Source of the DNA: a virus
Direction: 5' to 3' (one strand)
Length of the DNA: 64,000 nucleotides
Virus record (IMG/VR): IMGVR_UViG_3300027754_000064
Coordinates: 24,117-88,116 of that record
Numbering within the stretch: position 1 is the stretch's first letter; each line of letters starts with the position of its first letter. Below, in pieces: positions 49,940 through 58,457 of this stretch. The notes beneath the pieces were generated by a model. That model worked only from the letters and a program-made list of their open reading frames with translations, was not told where the DNA came from and searched no databases. Position numbers and translations under genes: made by a program.

Positions 49940-51631
49940 ATGCCAAGACTTAGCCTCTACCGTTCCAATAAACAAAACGACTATAGATTTTTAGATAGAT
50001 CCATATCGGAAATGTTAACTGTTGGTGGAACTGATTTATACATACATAAATATTTAGGTCCTACTAATCAAGGTGCAAGCGTTGATTATACTCAACCTGA
50101 GTATTCTACACTAAATCCCACTAATATACAAGACCTGTTGTTTTTAGAAAACCGTGATAGAACATACGATACTAGTATATATCGGTTGCGTGGACATTAC
50201 AATGTACAAAACTTAGACTTTGATTTAAGTCAATTTGGATTGTTTTTGAATAATGACATTATCTTTATTACAGTACATTATAATGACATGATTGAACTTA
50301 TAGGTAGAAAGTTAATGGTAGGTGATGTATTAGAATTGCCGCATTTACTTGATTACAACCCATTAAAAGAAACAATACCAGTAGCATTAAAAAGATTCTA
50401 TCAAATAACTGATTCTAATTATGCTAGTGAAGGATTCTCTGTAACATGGTATCCCCATCTATGGCGCATTAAATGCGAGCCAATGGTTGATAGTCAAGAA
50501 TTCAGTCAAATACTACAAGAGCCTATTGATCAGGATAATTATTTAGGTTTATGGGATAAAGATAAAACTTATCCACCTGGTTATATAATCACTTATGGCG
50601 ACAAGAATTACGAATCAATTACAGATGTTCCTGCTGGTGTATATCCACCAAATCCAGCATATTGGCAGTTATCTACAGAACAGAATCTTAAAGATATACT
50701 TGCTACATATAACAAGAATCTTGACATTAATAATGCTGCATTACAAGAAGCCGCTAGAATCGTTCCGCAATCAGGATACAATCGTAGTAGTTTATATATT
50801 GCCCCAACATATGGTGAATATGAATCAAATGGTGTATTATCAGGAAAGAATGATCAACCTTCACCACCTATTAACTTAATTACTAGCTCAAGTGGAGAAC
50901 CTACTACAGGTACAGTAGCAATGATTCGTAATCCTAATTACAAAATTGCAAGTCCTGTAGTTAAAATATCTAAAAAAGCATTACAAAGTATATGGGACAT
51001 AACAGTAGATGCTATAAATGTTTCTACTCAAATTAATTTAGAGGTACTTCAATTAGCACCAAAAAGAATAGGTAATGATTCAGGACAAGTTGAAGGTGAT
51101 TATATTCTTTCATTAGAGTCTAATGGCCCAGTTACTGGTCCATATGGAACTTCTGATAATACATATGCAACAGGTGATCAAAACCCAGTAGCACCCGGTT
51201 TCACTGGTACGGTAACACCACAAATGAATTACCGTGCTGATTGCGATCCTGCATTCCAATATATTGCTAGATCAAGTCCTAGAACATTCGGATATAGTGC
51301 AGGCTATTTAACAGGTACAGCAGCAGCACCAAATGGATATCCAGTTGGTACTGGTATATCATTCCCGCAAAACCCACAAGTAGGTGATTATTTCTTACGA
51401 ATAGATTATTTACCACAATTATTGTATAGATGGGATGGTAAATTATGGATAAGAATTTCCGAAAATGTTAGAACAGATACAGGATTTACTGCTTCAGATA
51501 AGTCATTATTGTCCGGATTTATCAATGACTCTAATGTAACTGTATTGACAAATGGTACTACTATCGCTGAAGCACAACCATTATCTTCAATATTGCAACC
51601 TCCGTTAGATCCTATCCCACCAATTCCATAA
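49940..51631 (+). CDS. Neck protein gp14-like, enlarged
   Basis: 563 residues (T4 gp14 is 256). ATG 49940 was chosen because upstream codons overlap the divergent promoters. The N-terminal 190 or so residues follow gp14: FLDRSISEMLTVGGTDLYIHKYL, RGHYNVQNLDFDLSQFGLFLNNDIIFITVHY, GDVLELPHLLD, FYQITDSNYASEGFSVTWYPHLWRIKCEPMVDSQEF. The extension (200-563) includes a carbohydrate-binding-like module near 200-243 (WDKDKTYPPGYIITYGDKNYES...YPPNPAYW) and a WDGKLWIRISE end. It is followed by gp15 with the T4 order. Confidence 0.7.
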   Translation: MPRLSLYRSNKQNDYRFLDRSISEMLTVGGTDLYIHKYLGPTNQGASVDYTQPEYSTLNPTNIQDLLFLENRDRTYDTSIYRLRGHYNVQNLDFDLSQFGLFLNNDIIFITVHYNDMIELIGRKLMVGDVLELPHLLDYNPLKETIPVALKRFYQITDSNYASEGFSVTWYPHLWRIKCEPMVDSQEFSQILQEPIDQDNYLGLWDKDKTYPPGYIITYGDKNYESITDVPAGVYPPNPAYWQLSTEQNLKDILATYNKNLDINNAALQEAARIVPQSGYNRSSLYIAPTYGEYESNGVLSGKNDQPSPPINLITSSSGEPTTGTVAMIRNPNYKIASPVVKISKKALQSIWDITVDAINVSTQINLEVLQLAPKRIGNDSGQVEGDYILSLESNGPVTGPYGTSDNTYATGDQNPVAPGFTGTVTPQMNYRADCDPAFQYIARSSPRTFGYSAGYLTGTAAAPNGYPVGTGISFPQNPQVGDYFLRIDYLPQLLYRWDGKLWIRISENVRTDTGFTASDKSLLSGFINDSNVTVLTNGTTIAEAQPLSSILQPPLDPIPPIP

Positions 51632-51646
51632 ACAAAGGTAATTCAA

Positions 51647-53014
51647 TTGGCACAGTTTTTTTATGATAATCAGATTCGCAGATTTTTAATTCAATTTGCA
51701 AAAATATTTTCCAATTGGTATGTGACTAAAGGAAAAGATCCTGCTGGTAATACAATATATGTTAGAGTACCTATTATGTATGGCGATAGTAGCAGACAGG
51801 CTTCTACTATAATTGCTAACAACTCGGCTAGTAATTTACCATCAGCTCCATTGATAACCTATTACATAAGTGGATTAGAATATAATCAAAATAGAACTCA
51901 AAATCCTACATTCGTTGAAAAAACACAAATTCGTCAACGAGCATATAATGCTGATTCACAAACATATGAAACTACACAGGGTCAAGCATTTACTGTGGAA
52001 AGATTAATGCCAGTACCTTATACGCTAAGAGTTACTGTTGATTTTTGGACTACAAATTATAATCAAAAATTAGAAATTATTGAACAATTAGGAACATTGT
52101 TCAATCCTGGATTAGAAATTCAAAGTACAGATAACTTTTTAGATTGGACTTCTTTAAGCATAGTATATCAAGATGGATTAACATTTACTAGCCGTAGTAT
52201 TCCACAAGGAACAGGAAACCCTATTGATGTTATGACTTGGAAATTCTACATGCCCATATGGTTAAGCACAACTAGTAAGCTTAAGAAAATGGGTGTTATT
52301 GAAAAAATTATCTATAGTATTTTTAGAGGAAGTACCTTACAAGATATACAAGATGATGATTTACTATTAGGCACTAGACAAAAAATTAGTCCATATGGAT
52401 ACCAAGTATTATTATTAGGTAATACATTACAATTATTACCTTCTAATCAACCATTTGATCCACCTAATGATGAGTTTGCTATTCCTGAAGCTCCAAATAC
52501 TTCATTATATTGGACTTCTTATTTAAATGCCTATGGAGTTATAAAACCAGGTATATCACAAATATGGTTACAAAACCCATATATGGATACAGAAATTGTA
52601 GGAACAATAGTTCCTGATCCACTTGATGATAGATTTTTATTATACAACATAGACCCTGATACACTGCCACAAAATACTTTAAATCCTGTAGCCAGTATAA
52701 TTAATCCACAATTAACTGGTCCTAATGCAGGCTTGCCAGGACCTATTAATGGTAGAAGATATTTAATTGTAGAGAGTGTAGGGGGCGATTCTTCTACTGT
52801 AGCTTGGGGAAATCTAAAAGCCAATGCTAATGATATAATACAATTTAATAGTAGCTTAGGAGTATGGCAAGTTGCGTTTGATTCTGAAAATACAACTTCT
52901 ATTGAATATGTTACTAATTTAACTACCAACATGCAATATCGTTGGACAGATGGCAATTGGGTAAAAGCAGTTGATGGATGGTATAATGAGGGTGACTACA
53001 GTATTGTAATCTAA
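51647..53014 (+). CDS. 15: Tail completion / sheath stabiliser gp15, enlarged
   Basis: 455 residues (T4 gp15 is 272), TTG start with AAAGG 8 nt upstream. Strong match to gp15: QFFYDNQIRRFLIQFAKIFSNWYVTKG..IYVRVPIMYGDSSRQ, PLITYYISGLEYNQNRTQNP, MPVPYTLRVTVDFWTTNYNQKLEIIEQLGTLFNPGLEIQ, MTWKFYMPIWLS. gp15 caps the tail top and binds the neck. The extra C-terminal 200 or so residues end in a W-rich module (MQYRWTDGNWVKAVDGWYNEG) like that of the gp14 extension. Confidence 0.92.
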   Translation: MAQFFYDNQIRRFLIQFAKIFSNWYVTKGKDPAGNTIYVRVPIMYGDSSRQASTIIANNSASNLPSAPLITYYISGLEYNQNRTQNPTFVEKTQIRQRAYNADSQTYETTQGQAFTVERLMPVPYTLRVTVDFWTTNYNQKLEIIEQLGTLFNPGLEIQSTDNFLDWTSLSIVYQDGLTFTSRSIPQGTGNPIDVMTWKFYMPIWLSTTSKLKKMGVIEKIIYSIFRGSTLQDIQDDDLLLGTRQKISPYGYQVLLLGNTLQLLPSNQPFDPPNDEFAIPEAPNTSLYWTSYLNAYGVIKPGISQIWLQNPYMDTEIVGTIVPDPLDDRFLLYNIDPDTLPQNTLNPVASIINPQLTGPNAGLPGPINGRRYLIVESVGGDSSTVAWGNLKANANDIIQFNSSLGVWQVAFDSENTTSIEYVTNLTTNMQYRWTDGNWVKAVDGWYNEGDYSIVI

Positions 53015-53038
53015 TTAATAATATGATACAATTTGTAG

Positions 53039-53455
53039 ATGAATAACATATCGGCTGGAATATTCTTTTACAGTAAAAACACTGGACGATTCCTGTATTT
53101 ACTTAGAACTGACGCTAAGAATCCAGGTAATTGGGGTATTCCCGGTGGTAAAATAGAAAGTGATGAAACTCTATTAGACGGGTTAGAGCGAGAAAGTGTA
53201 GAAGAGGTTGGTTATTGGCCCGACAATCCTAAACTAGTACCTATTCAAAAATTTGTAAATAATAACTTTACATACCATACCTTTTTTTCTGCTATAGAAG
53301 AAGAATTTATTCCTGTATTAAATGAAGAGCATTGCGGATATGCTTGGGTAGGTGAAGGTCAATACCCCAAACCATTACATCCTGGATTGTTTAGTACAGT
53401 AAATTTTGATGTAGTACAAAAAAAATTAAACACACTAATAAAAAAGGGACTTTAA
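53039..53455 (+). CDS. Nudix hydrolase
   Basis: 138 residues. Nudix box G37-x5-E43-x7-R51E52-x2-E55E56-x-G58-Y59 (GKIESDE...RESVEEVGY), intact except Ser53 in the usual hydrophobic slot. The GNWGIPGGK lead-in is typical. T4 NudE and related phage enzymes clear ADP-ribose, Ap3A and similar nucleotides; the substrate here is unknown. Last gene of the plus-strand unit; ends in a bidirectional terminator. No clear ribosome site before ATG 53039. Confidence 0.93.
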   Translation: MNNISAGIFFYSKNTGRFLYLLRTDAKNPGNWGIPGGKIESDETLLDGLERESVEEVGYWPDNPKLVPIQKFVNNNFTYHTFFSAIEEEFIPVLNEEHCGYAWVGEGQYPKPLHPGLFSTVNFDVVQKKLNTLIKKGL

Positions 53456-53469
53456 AGTCCCTTTTTTTA
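53441..53469. terminator. Bidirectional intrinsic terminator
   Basis: Perfect palindrome AAAAAGGGACTTT / AAAGTCCCTTTTT between the convergent Nudix gene and the coiled-coil gene. It overlaps both stop codons. Confidence 0.9.
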
Positions 53470-53778
53470 TTTTAGCAGTTTTGCTAGAGTATCAAATCCC
53501 ATTGAGCCGATAACTACACCTGCTCCCATCATCATCCAACGCCACTTTTCTAATGAACTAACCTTGTCAGTTAATGCTTTATGAGAAGCGTCATTAGTTT
53601 CTTGCAACTCTTTTATTAACTTGTGAGTTTCTTCCGCATTTTTGTCAAGGCATTCATGCACTTCCCTCAAGTCATCTTTTAATTCATTGATTTTTGTTTC
53701 AATATTATTAACTTGAACTTGAAGGACGGCAATATCAGTGTCCGATGTATTAACGGATAATGCTCTAGTATTTGCCAT
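53467..53778 (-). CDS. Coiled-coil protein with C-terminal membrane segment (XhlA-like)
   Basis: 103 residues: a heptad-rich coiled coil (about 15-75, DIAVLQVQVNNIETKINELKDDL, HKLIKELQETN) followed by WRWMMMGAGVVIGSMGFDTLAKLLK, one C-terminal membrane span. This layout matches XhlA/haemolysin-type holin accessory proteins (long N-terminal coil, one terminal TM). It could help the GH19 lysin, though the two genes are 25 kb apart. The call is by architecture, not sequence identity. Confidence 0.55.
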   Translation of the reverse strand: MANTRALSVNTSDTDIAVLQVQVNNIETKINELKDDLREVHECLDKNAEETHKLIKELQETNDASHKALTDKVSSLEKWRWMMMGAGVVIGSMGFDTLAKLLK

Positions 53779-53780
53779 GA

Positions 53781-55172
53781 TTATGCGTTATTAACTACAA
53801 CGATTGGGTTAGGTTGTCCATCGTATGTATTAGCAGCGTATGCTGTGTTGAATGTAGCAATAACATCAGGATTCGCTGTAGTCAATATAGCTGTACCTGT
53901 ACCTGAACCAGTTGCAGTTGCAACGAATGATACACCAGTTATGTTAGCAGAAGCACCGACTGCTGTCCAATTAGTAGTACCTACACTAAGAATTGTATAA
54001 GCTGTACCAACTGATAATGATCCAGGAGCTACTGTAACTTCAAATAGTTCTGATTGATAATTATTGACTGACTGGACATATACTGTTGCTGGTGTTGCTG
54101 TTGTTGCAGTAACACTCATTGTGTTTGGTGTTAATGCTGTATTAGCCACATTAGCGGTTGTACATTGTGCAGTTAAACCAGATGTTAAACCTGTTACTAG
54201 ATATTTTTGCTTACCTTTTTGACGAACAATATATCCTGCTTCATCATTTGCATAAACATACGTATTGCCAACTGCATTTACAAGTGATGCCGGACCAGCT
54301 AAATATGCAACTTGCTGTCTTCCAGTAGTTGCAGAAGTATTTGCTGTCATTGCTAATGCAGGGCCACCAATTGATGTTGAAACAGTAAACGCAGCCGAAT
54401 TAGCAATAGTCTTAACAAAATATGTTGTGCCTGCTACTAGAGTACCTATATTAGCAACAAATTGTATTGGATTGTTTGCAGATAAATTAGTAGCATCACC
54501 AGCTGACACACCAATAAAGCTACCTGATACGACAGTATTAGCCACTGTTACATCAGTGTTGCCCGTAGAAGAGACAAATCCTACATCAGCATAATTAGTA
54601 GATGTACCATTAATGTTAGCAGTACCTACTTGAATAGCAGTACCTGCTACAAAGTCAGTATCAAAATTAGTATTAGCATCACCAAATACTAATGCACTAC
54701 CAGTAGATGCATAAATTGTACCTGTTCCTTGAATACCAATAGCAACTCGTGTTAATACTTGTGAGCCATAAATTGTTGTGTTACCACCAACTACACCATA
54801 ACTTGCGCCAGGGTTAGTAGATGTACCACCTGATTGTGCTGTAGAATCAGGATTTTGAAAACCTGTGTCTACTACACCAACCGATACCTTCACTGTTACT
54901 GGACCAGCATTTGATAGGTTAACCTTAGTATAACTAGGATTAGCACTTGTTTCTGTAGCTGATACTGTAAAAGTATTAGCTGTTAGTACTTCTAAAATCC
55001 AATATGTTGTACCTGCTGTTAGTCCTCCTGTTGTAGTAGCAACTACAAAAGGCATTCCTGCGATAACATTTAGAGTATTTAAATTTTCACTTACTGTAAC
55101 AACTTCAGTTGTACCATTTGTTGCGGTCAATGTTAACATTACCGCTTTGGCAATCTTTAAAGGGCGTCCCAT
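53781..55172 (-). CDS. Virion protein, possibly capsid decoration
   Basis: 463 residues. The N-terminus MGRPLKIAKAVMLTLTATNGTTEVV is a conserved start in structural genes of aquatic T4-like phages. The body is Thr/Ala/Val beta-rich with repeated G(T)TYWILEVLTANTFTVSAT and GTTYFVKTIANSAAFTVSTS units (shared with 23972-25246), and a segment NDEAGYIVRQKGKQKYLVTGLTSG typical of this family. It has a structured leader and an AAGGAG site, suggesting strong late expression. Role inferred. Confidence 0.6.
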   Translation of the reverse strand: MGRPLKIAKAVMLTLTATNGTTEVVTVSENLNTLNVIAGMPFVVATTTGGLTAGTTYWILEVLTANTFTVSATETSANPSYTKVNLSNAGPVTVKVSVGVVDTGFQNPDSTAQSGGTSTNPGASYGVVGGNTTIYGSQVLTRVAIGIQGTGTIYASTGSALVFGDANTNFDTDFVAGTAIQVGTANINGTSTNYADVGFVSSTGNTDVTVANTVVSGSFIGVSAGDATNLSANNPIQFVANIGTLVAGTTYFVKTIANSAAFTVSTSIGGPALAMTANTSATTGRQQVAYLAGPASLVNAVGNTYVYANDEAGYIVRQKGKQKYLVTGLTSGLTAQCTTANVANTALTPNTMSVTATTATPATVYVQSVNNYQSELFEVTVAPGSLSVGTAYTILSVGTTNWTAVGASANITGVSFVATATGSGTGTAILTTANPDVIATFNTAYAANTYDGQPNPIVVVNNA

Positions 55173-55263
55173 TTGTTTTTCTCCTTATTATGTGTGGGTT
55201 CTAGCCACTACGCGGCGGGGACCGCATAAACTCTCACCATGAGAGTATATGAATATATTTATC
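55173..55263 (-). promoter_or_regulatory. Late promoter and structured 5' leader
   Basis: Late box GATAAATA (55263-55256). A 6-bp hairpin ACTCTC-loop-GAGAGT (55246-55230) starts about 3-4 nt into the predicted transcript. A second GC-rich hairpin (GCGG-3-CCGC, 55225-55215) follows, and the AAGGAG ribosome site is near 55185. A 5'-terminal hairpin is a classic mRNA stabiliser. The GC-rich patch is unlike its AT-rich surroundings. Confidence 0.55.
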
Positions 55264-55277
55264 TTTTTTGCGTAGTT

Positions 55278-55835
55278 TTAGTTGTTAGGTCCACCGGCAG
55301 ATGGTGTCGCTAAAACACCAGTAGTGCCTGTATTAGGATGTGCAGCACCTAATTCTGTAATAGTAAATGGTGCAGATGTTACACCGCTTACTTCTAAAAA
55401 TGATACTATATTGCCTTGACCTACAATAATACTATTCGCTACGGTATTAGCAGGAATTATTGTACTATTGGCAGTAGCCACAGTATAGGCAACTCCATAT
55501 GGGTTATATCTCGCTGTTGCTCCGCTAATTGCTACTGCTGCATTTGCGGTTAATGTTAAACTTGTATTATTAGCAATTGCTTTAACAATACCAACAGTAT
55601 TGCCACTAGTATTACCTATCCAAGCTCCAATATTTAACTGAGTAGTAAATGCAGTTCCTGAACCTGTAACCGTATTGCTGTTAGTAGCACAGGTTACTGT
55701 TCCAGTTAATGCAACATTTGGAAAACTAGTAGTATATTGAATAGGGCTACTAGTAGTTGATATCATTATTTTATCTGTAGCGATATTTCCTGATGTTGCT
55801 ACTGCTGAACTTGCGGTATATGCGTATGATGCCAT
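55278..55835 (-). CDS. Small virion-type protein
   Basis: 185 residues. Ser/Thr/Asn-rich beta sequence (MASYAYTASSAVATSGNIATDKIMIS, GTVTCATNSNTVTGSGTAFTTQLNIGAWIGNTSGNTVGIVKAIANNTSLTLTANA). The GSGTxFxxxLxxGxxI..G...G.V..I..xTxLTLTxNA motif is a common phage structural beta repeat. The GATAAATACTAG late promoter is upstream, with an AGGAAATAAG ribosome site. Confidence 0.6.
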   Translation of the reverse strand: MASYAYTASSAVATSGNIATDKIMISTTSSPIQYTTSFPNVALTGTVTCATNSNTVTGSGTAFTTQLNIGAWIGNTSGNTVGIVKAIANNTSLTLTANAAVAISGATARYNPYGVAYTVATANSTIIPANTVANSIIVGQGNIVSFLEVSGVTSAPFTITELGAAHPNTGTTGVLATPSAGGPNN

Positions 55836-55854
55836 TTTCTTATTTCCTGTCTAG

Positions 55855-55862
55855 TATTTATC
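55855..55862 (-). promoter_or_regulatory. T4-type late promoter
   Basis: GATAAATA within the exact 12-mer GATAAATACTAG, 19 nt before the ATG of the 185-residue gene, overlapping the end of the upstream fibre. Confidence 0.6.
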
Positions 55863-58457
55863 TTATAGTCTACCTATGGCGATTTCAATGATACCCTCGC
55901 CTGAGAAGTTTTCTAATGCCTTACCAATTACTGTACCTATAGTAGGACTATGTGTAGGTCGTGCATAACCATTTCCACCGCTAATCATCATATCGCCTTT
56001 ACGAATTACACCTCGTACTTTACAAGGAACTCTACCTTGTAGTGCTATAGGAACTGCTATACCTTGACATGTAGCGTTCATTACATATGCAGGATTAGAT
56101 GACACTACACCTGCTACTTTCATTGTTTCATCAGTAGCTAATGTGACTTCTTTATCCCCACCAAACTCTAATACAGTACCTGGTTCATAATCATAATCTG
56201 CTTCATAGTATTCTGCTAAGTCAGCGTATGTAGCATTTAATCTTGATCCTGCACTCAAAGACCAATTGCCTGTAATTGTTCCTACATTAGAATTAGCCCC
56301 TGTAGTGAGATTCGCCCCATAAAATGTTGCCACTCCTGTTCCCACTTGACCTGTGTAAGTTGGCAAATATGAAGCAACATTACTATCACCATATGTTCCT
56401 GCAAAACTAATTGCTGCACCATTAGCATAATAATAATTATCAGTCTTTATACCACCAGTTGACACATTAGCAGTCACCGAAAGACTACCTAATGTACCTA
56501 CAGTGGTAATATTTCCCTGTGATGCGGTTGTTAATGTACCTGTTAATAAAGTTGCTGATAGTTGACCTGTACCTGCATCAAATGACAAATTTGCATTTGC
56601 ACCTAATGCACGATTTGCAGTAGTACTACCATTTACAAACGAAACATAATACACTCCTGAACTTTGTGCGGTTACTACACCGTAATCGCTAACATTAGAG
56701 TATGCTACATTTAAATTAGTAACACGGGTAGTACTAGTTACTGTTAAAGGTGCAGTGCCTATTGCTACATTAGAAGTTAAAGTGCTGGCTACTACACTAT
56801 TAGTAGCATTTACATTGTTAGCACCTACATTTCCTGTTACTGTCAGATATCCTGCTACGTTTACTCCAGTGCCAGTAGCTACAATAATATTTGCATTGCC
56901 TGCAACACTTAGTGTAATATTTCCATTGGCTGCAGGAATATTAACATTGCTATTACCATTTGCAAGCGTTCCTATAAAGTTACCACCGGTGATATTGCCA
57001 GTCCCTACAATTACTCCAGTACCAAAGCCTAAGTTACCTACATTAGCATTACCTGTTGTAGTAATAGTGTTCGCACCTGCTGCTATAATACCAATGATGT
57101 TACCACCAGTTATATTACCTGTACCAACTATAACCCCACTACCAAATCCTAAGTTACCAACGTTAGCATTACCAGTAGTACTGATTGTATTGGCACCTGC
57201 TGCTATAATACCAATGATGTTACCGCCAGTTATGTTACCTGTGCCAGTTATTACTCCAGTGCCAAAGCCTAAGTTACCTACATTAGCATTACCTGTTGTA
57301 GTAATAGTGTTCGCACCTGCTGCTATAATACCAATGATGTTACCACCAGTTATATTACCTGTAGCCGTTATATTGCTATTTGAATTTAAAAGTGTTGCTG
57401 ATAAATTTCCTGTTGCGGCGTTAAAAGATATATTAGCATTAGAACCCAATGCATAGTTAGCAGTAGTATTACCATTTACAAATACTGGATAAAATGTACC
57501 TGTTGTTTGAGTTGTGACTACTTCAAAATCACTTACGTTAGCGTAATTTACATTTAAATTAGCTACGCGGGTAGTAGAAGTGACAACAATAGGAGTAGTA
57601 CCTGTTGCTACATTAGAAAACAATCTAGTAGCGGTAACTATTCCAGTAGCATTAAGGTTTGCTACATTAGCATTGCCGTTAACTGTTAGTAAATTTGTAG
57701 TATAATTCCAAGTAAAATCTGCGTCACCATCTAATAAATTATTATTATTAAATTGAATAGTTGTATTAGAACCACCTGCTGCCACAGATCCTGAACCACC
57801 TACAGCCGAAATAGCTCTACCACCGCTAGTATATGTTGAGTACCCTGAAGAATTGACAGGAGTAGTTAATGAGGGATCTGAATATAATGAAAAAGTATTA
57901 GCAGTAATGACATTGGCATAGTAACTATTACCATTAACCTGAGTCATTCCCACTACACCTGTAATAGTAACTAATGCGCCTTCAGTGAAAAAGTTATCAG
58001 CCGCTGTAGTAACTACAGCAGGATTAGCTTTAGTAATATTACTAATATTTGCACTAATAGTAGATTTAGGAGTCCAACTTAAATTACCTGTTCCATCAGT
58101 TTCTAATACATAACCAATAGAACCACCGTCAATTTTAACATTGCTAACATTACCCAAAGTGATTAGTCCACCTACAGTACCACCACGATTAGTCCAATCA
58201 GACCCATTATAGGTAAGTATTTGACCATTGCCAATATTAGCACCATCAATGTCTAAATTGCCAACAGCGCCAGTTATTTGATCAAAATCAATCGCCGAGT
58301 AAGAAGTTAATACTTCAATGTTTTCATTGGGGTCAGATTTACCTATATAAAGCTGTTTAGAATCTGTTGCCCAACCAAATTCTGCTTCATCCAACTGAGG
58401 TAAATCAACGATATTACCCGATCGTTGTTGTATCTTGCTGATCTGTATTATAGCCAT
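55863..58457 (-). CDS. Tail-fibre protein with conserved DLAEYYEADYDYEPG C-terminal domain
   Basis: 864 residues. The N-terminus IIQISKIQQRSGNIVDLPQLDEAEFGWATDSKQLYIG is a phage fibre docking motif. The body has GYVLETDGTGNLSW, NTTIQFNNNNLLDGDADF and a 40-residue repeat (FGTGVITGTGNITGGNIIG, IIAAGANTITTTGNANVGN) in three and a part copies. The last 120 or so residues (DLAEYYEADYDYEPGTVLEFGG, VTLATDETMKVAGVVSSNPAY, VPCKVRGVIRKGDMMISGGNGYA) form a domain seen at the ends of many phage fibres, possibly a self-cleaving or trimerising tip. The late promoter lies within an inverted repeat. Confidence 0.75.
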   Translation of the reverse strand: MAIIQISKIQQRSGNIVDLPQLDEAEFGWATDSKQLYIGKSDPNENIEVLTSYSAIDFDQITGAVGNLDIDGANIGNGQILTYNGSDWTNRGGTVGGLITLGNVSNVKIDGGSIGYVLETDGTGNLSWTPKSTISANISNITKANPAVVTTAADNFFTEGALVTITGVVGMTQVNGNSYYANVITANTFSLYSDPSLTTPVNSSGYSTYTSGGRAISAVGGSGSVAAGGSNTTIQFNNNNLLDGDADFTWNYTTNLLTVNGNANVANLNATGIVTATRLFSNVATGTTPIVVTSTTRVANLNVNYANVSDFEVVTTQTTGTFYPVFVNGNTTANYALGSNANISFNAATGNLSATLLNSNSNITATGNITGGNIIGIIAAGANTITTTGNANVGNLGFGTGVITGTGNITGGNIIGIIAAGANTISTTGNANVGNLGFGSGVIVGTGNITGGNIIGIIAAGANTITTTGNANVGNLGFGTGVIVGTGNITGGNFIGTLANGNSNVNIPAANGNITLSVAGNANIIVATGTGVNVAGYLTVTGNVGANNVNATNSVVASTLTSNVAIGTAPLTVTSTTRVTNLNVAYSNVSDYGVVTAQSSGVYYVSFVNGSTTANRALGANANLSFDAGTGQLSATLLTGTLTTASQGNITTVGTLGSLSVTANVSTGGIKTDNYYYANGAAISFAGTYGDSNVASYLPTYTGQVGTGVATFYGANLTTGANSNVGTITGNWSLSAGSRLNATYADLAEYYEADYDYEPGTVLEFGGDKEVTLATDETMKVAGVVSSNPAYVMNATCQGIAVPIALQGRVPCKVRGVIRKGDMMISGGNGYARPTHSPTIGTVIGKALENFSGEGIIEIAIGRL
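56981..57360. repeat. 120-bp tandem repeat, three full copies
   Basis: Exact 120-bp spacing of near-identical units (ends at 57120, 57240, 57360), with a partial copy at the left. In frame, 40 residues per unit, in the beta-repeat part of the 864-residue fibre. Copies 1 and 3 are almost identical and copy 2 is slightly diverged, which suggests recent expansion or conversion. Confidence 0.9.

Noticed and set aside
55208-55240. Ten-codon leader peptide (MVRVYAVPAA)
   Set aside because: No ribosome site before it and it overlaps the 5' hairpin. Noted in the leader finding but not called a gene.
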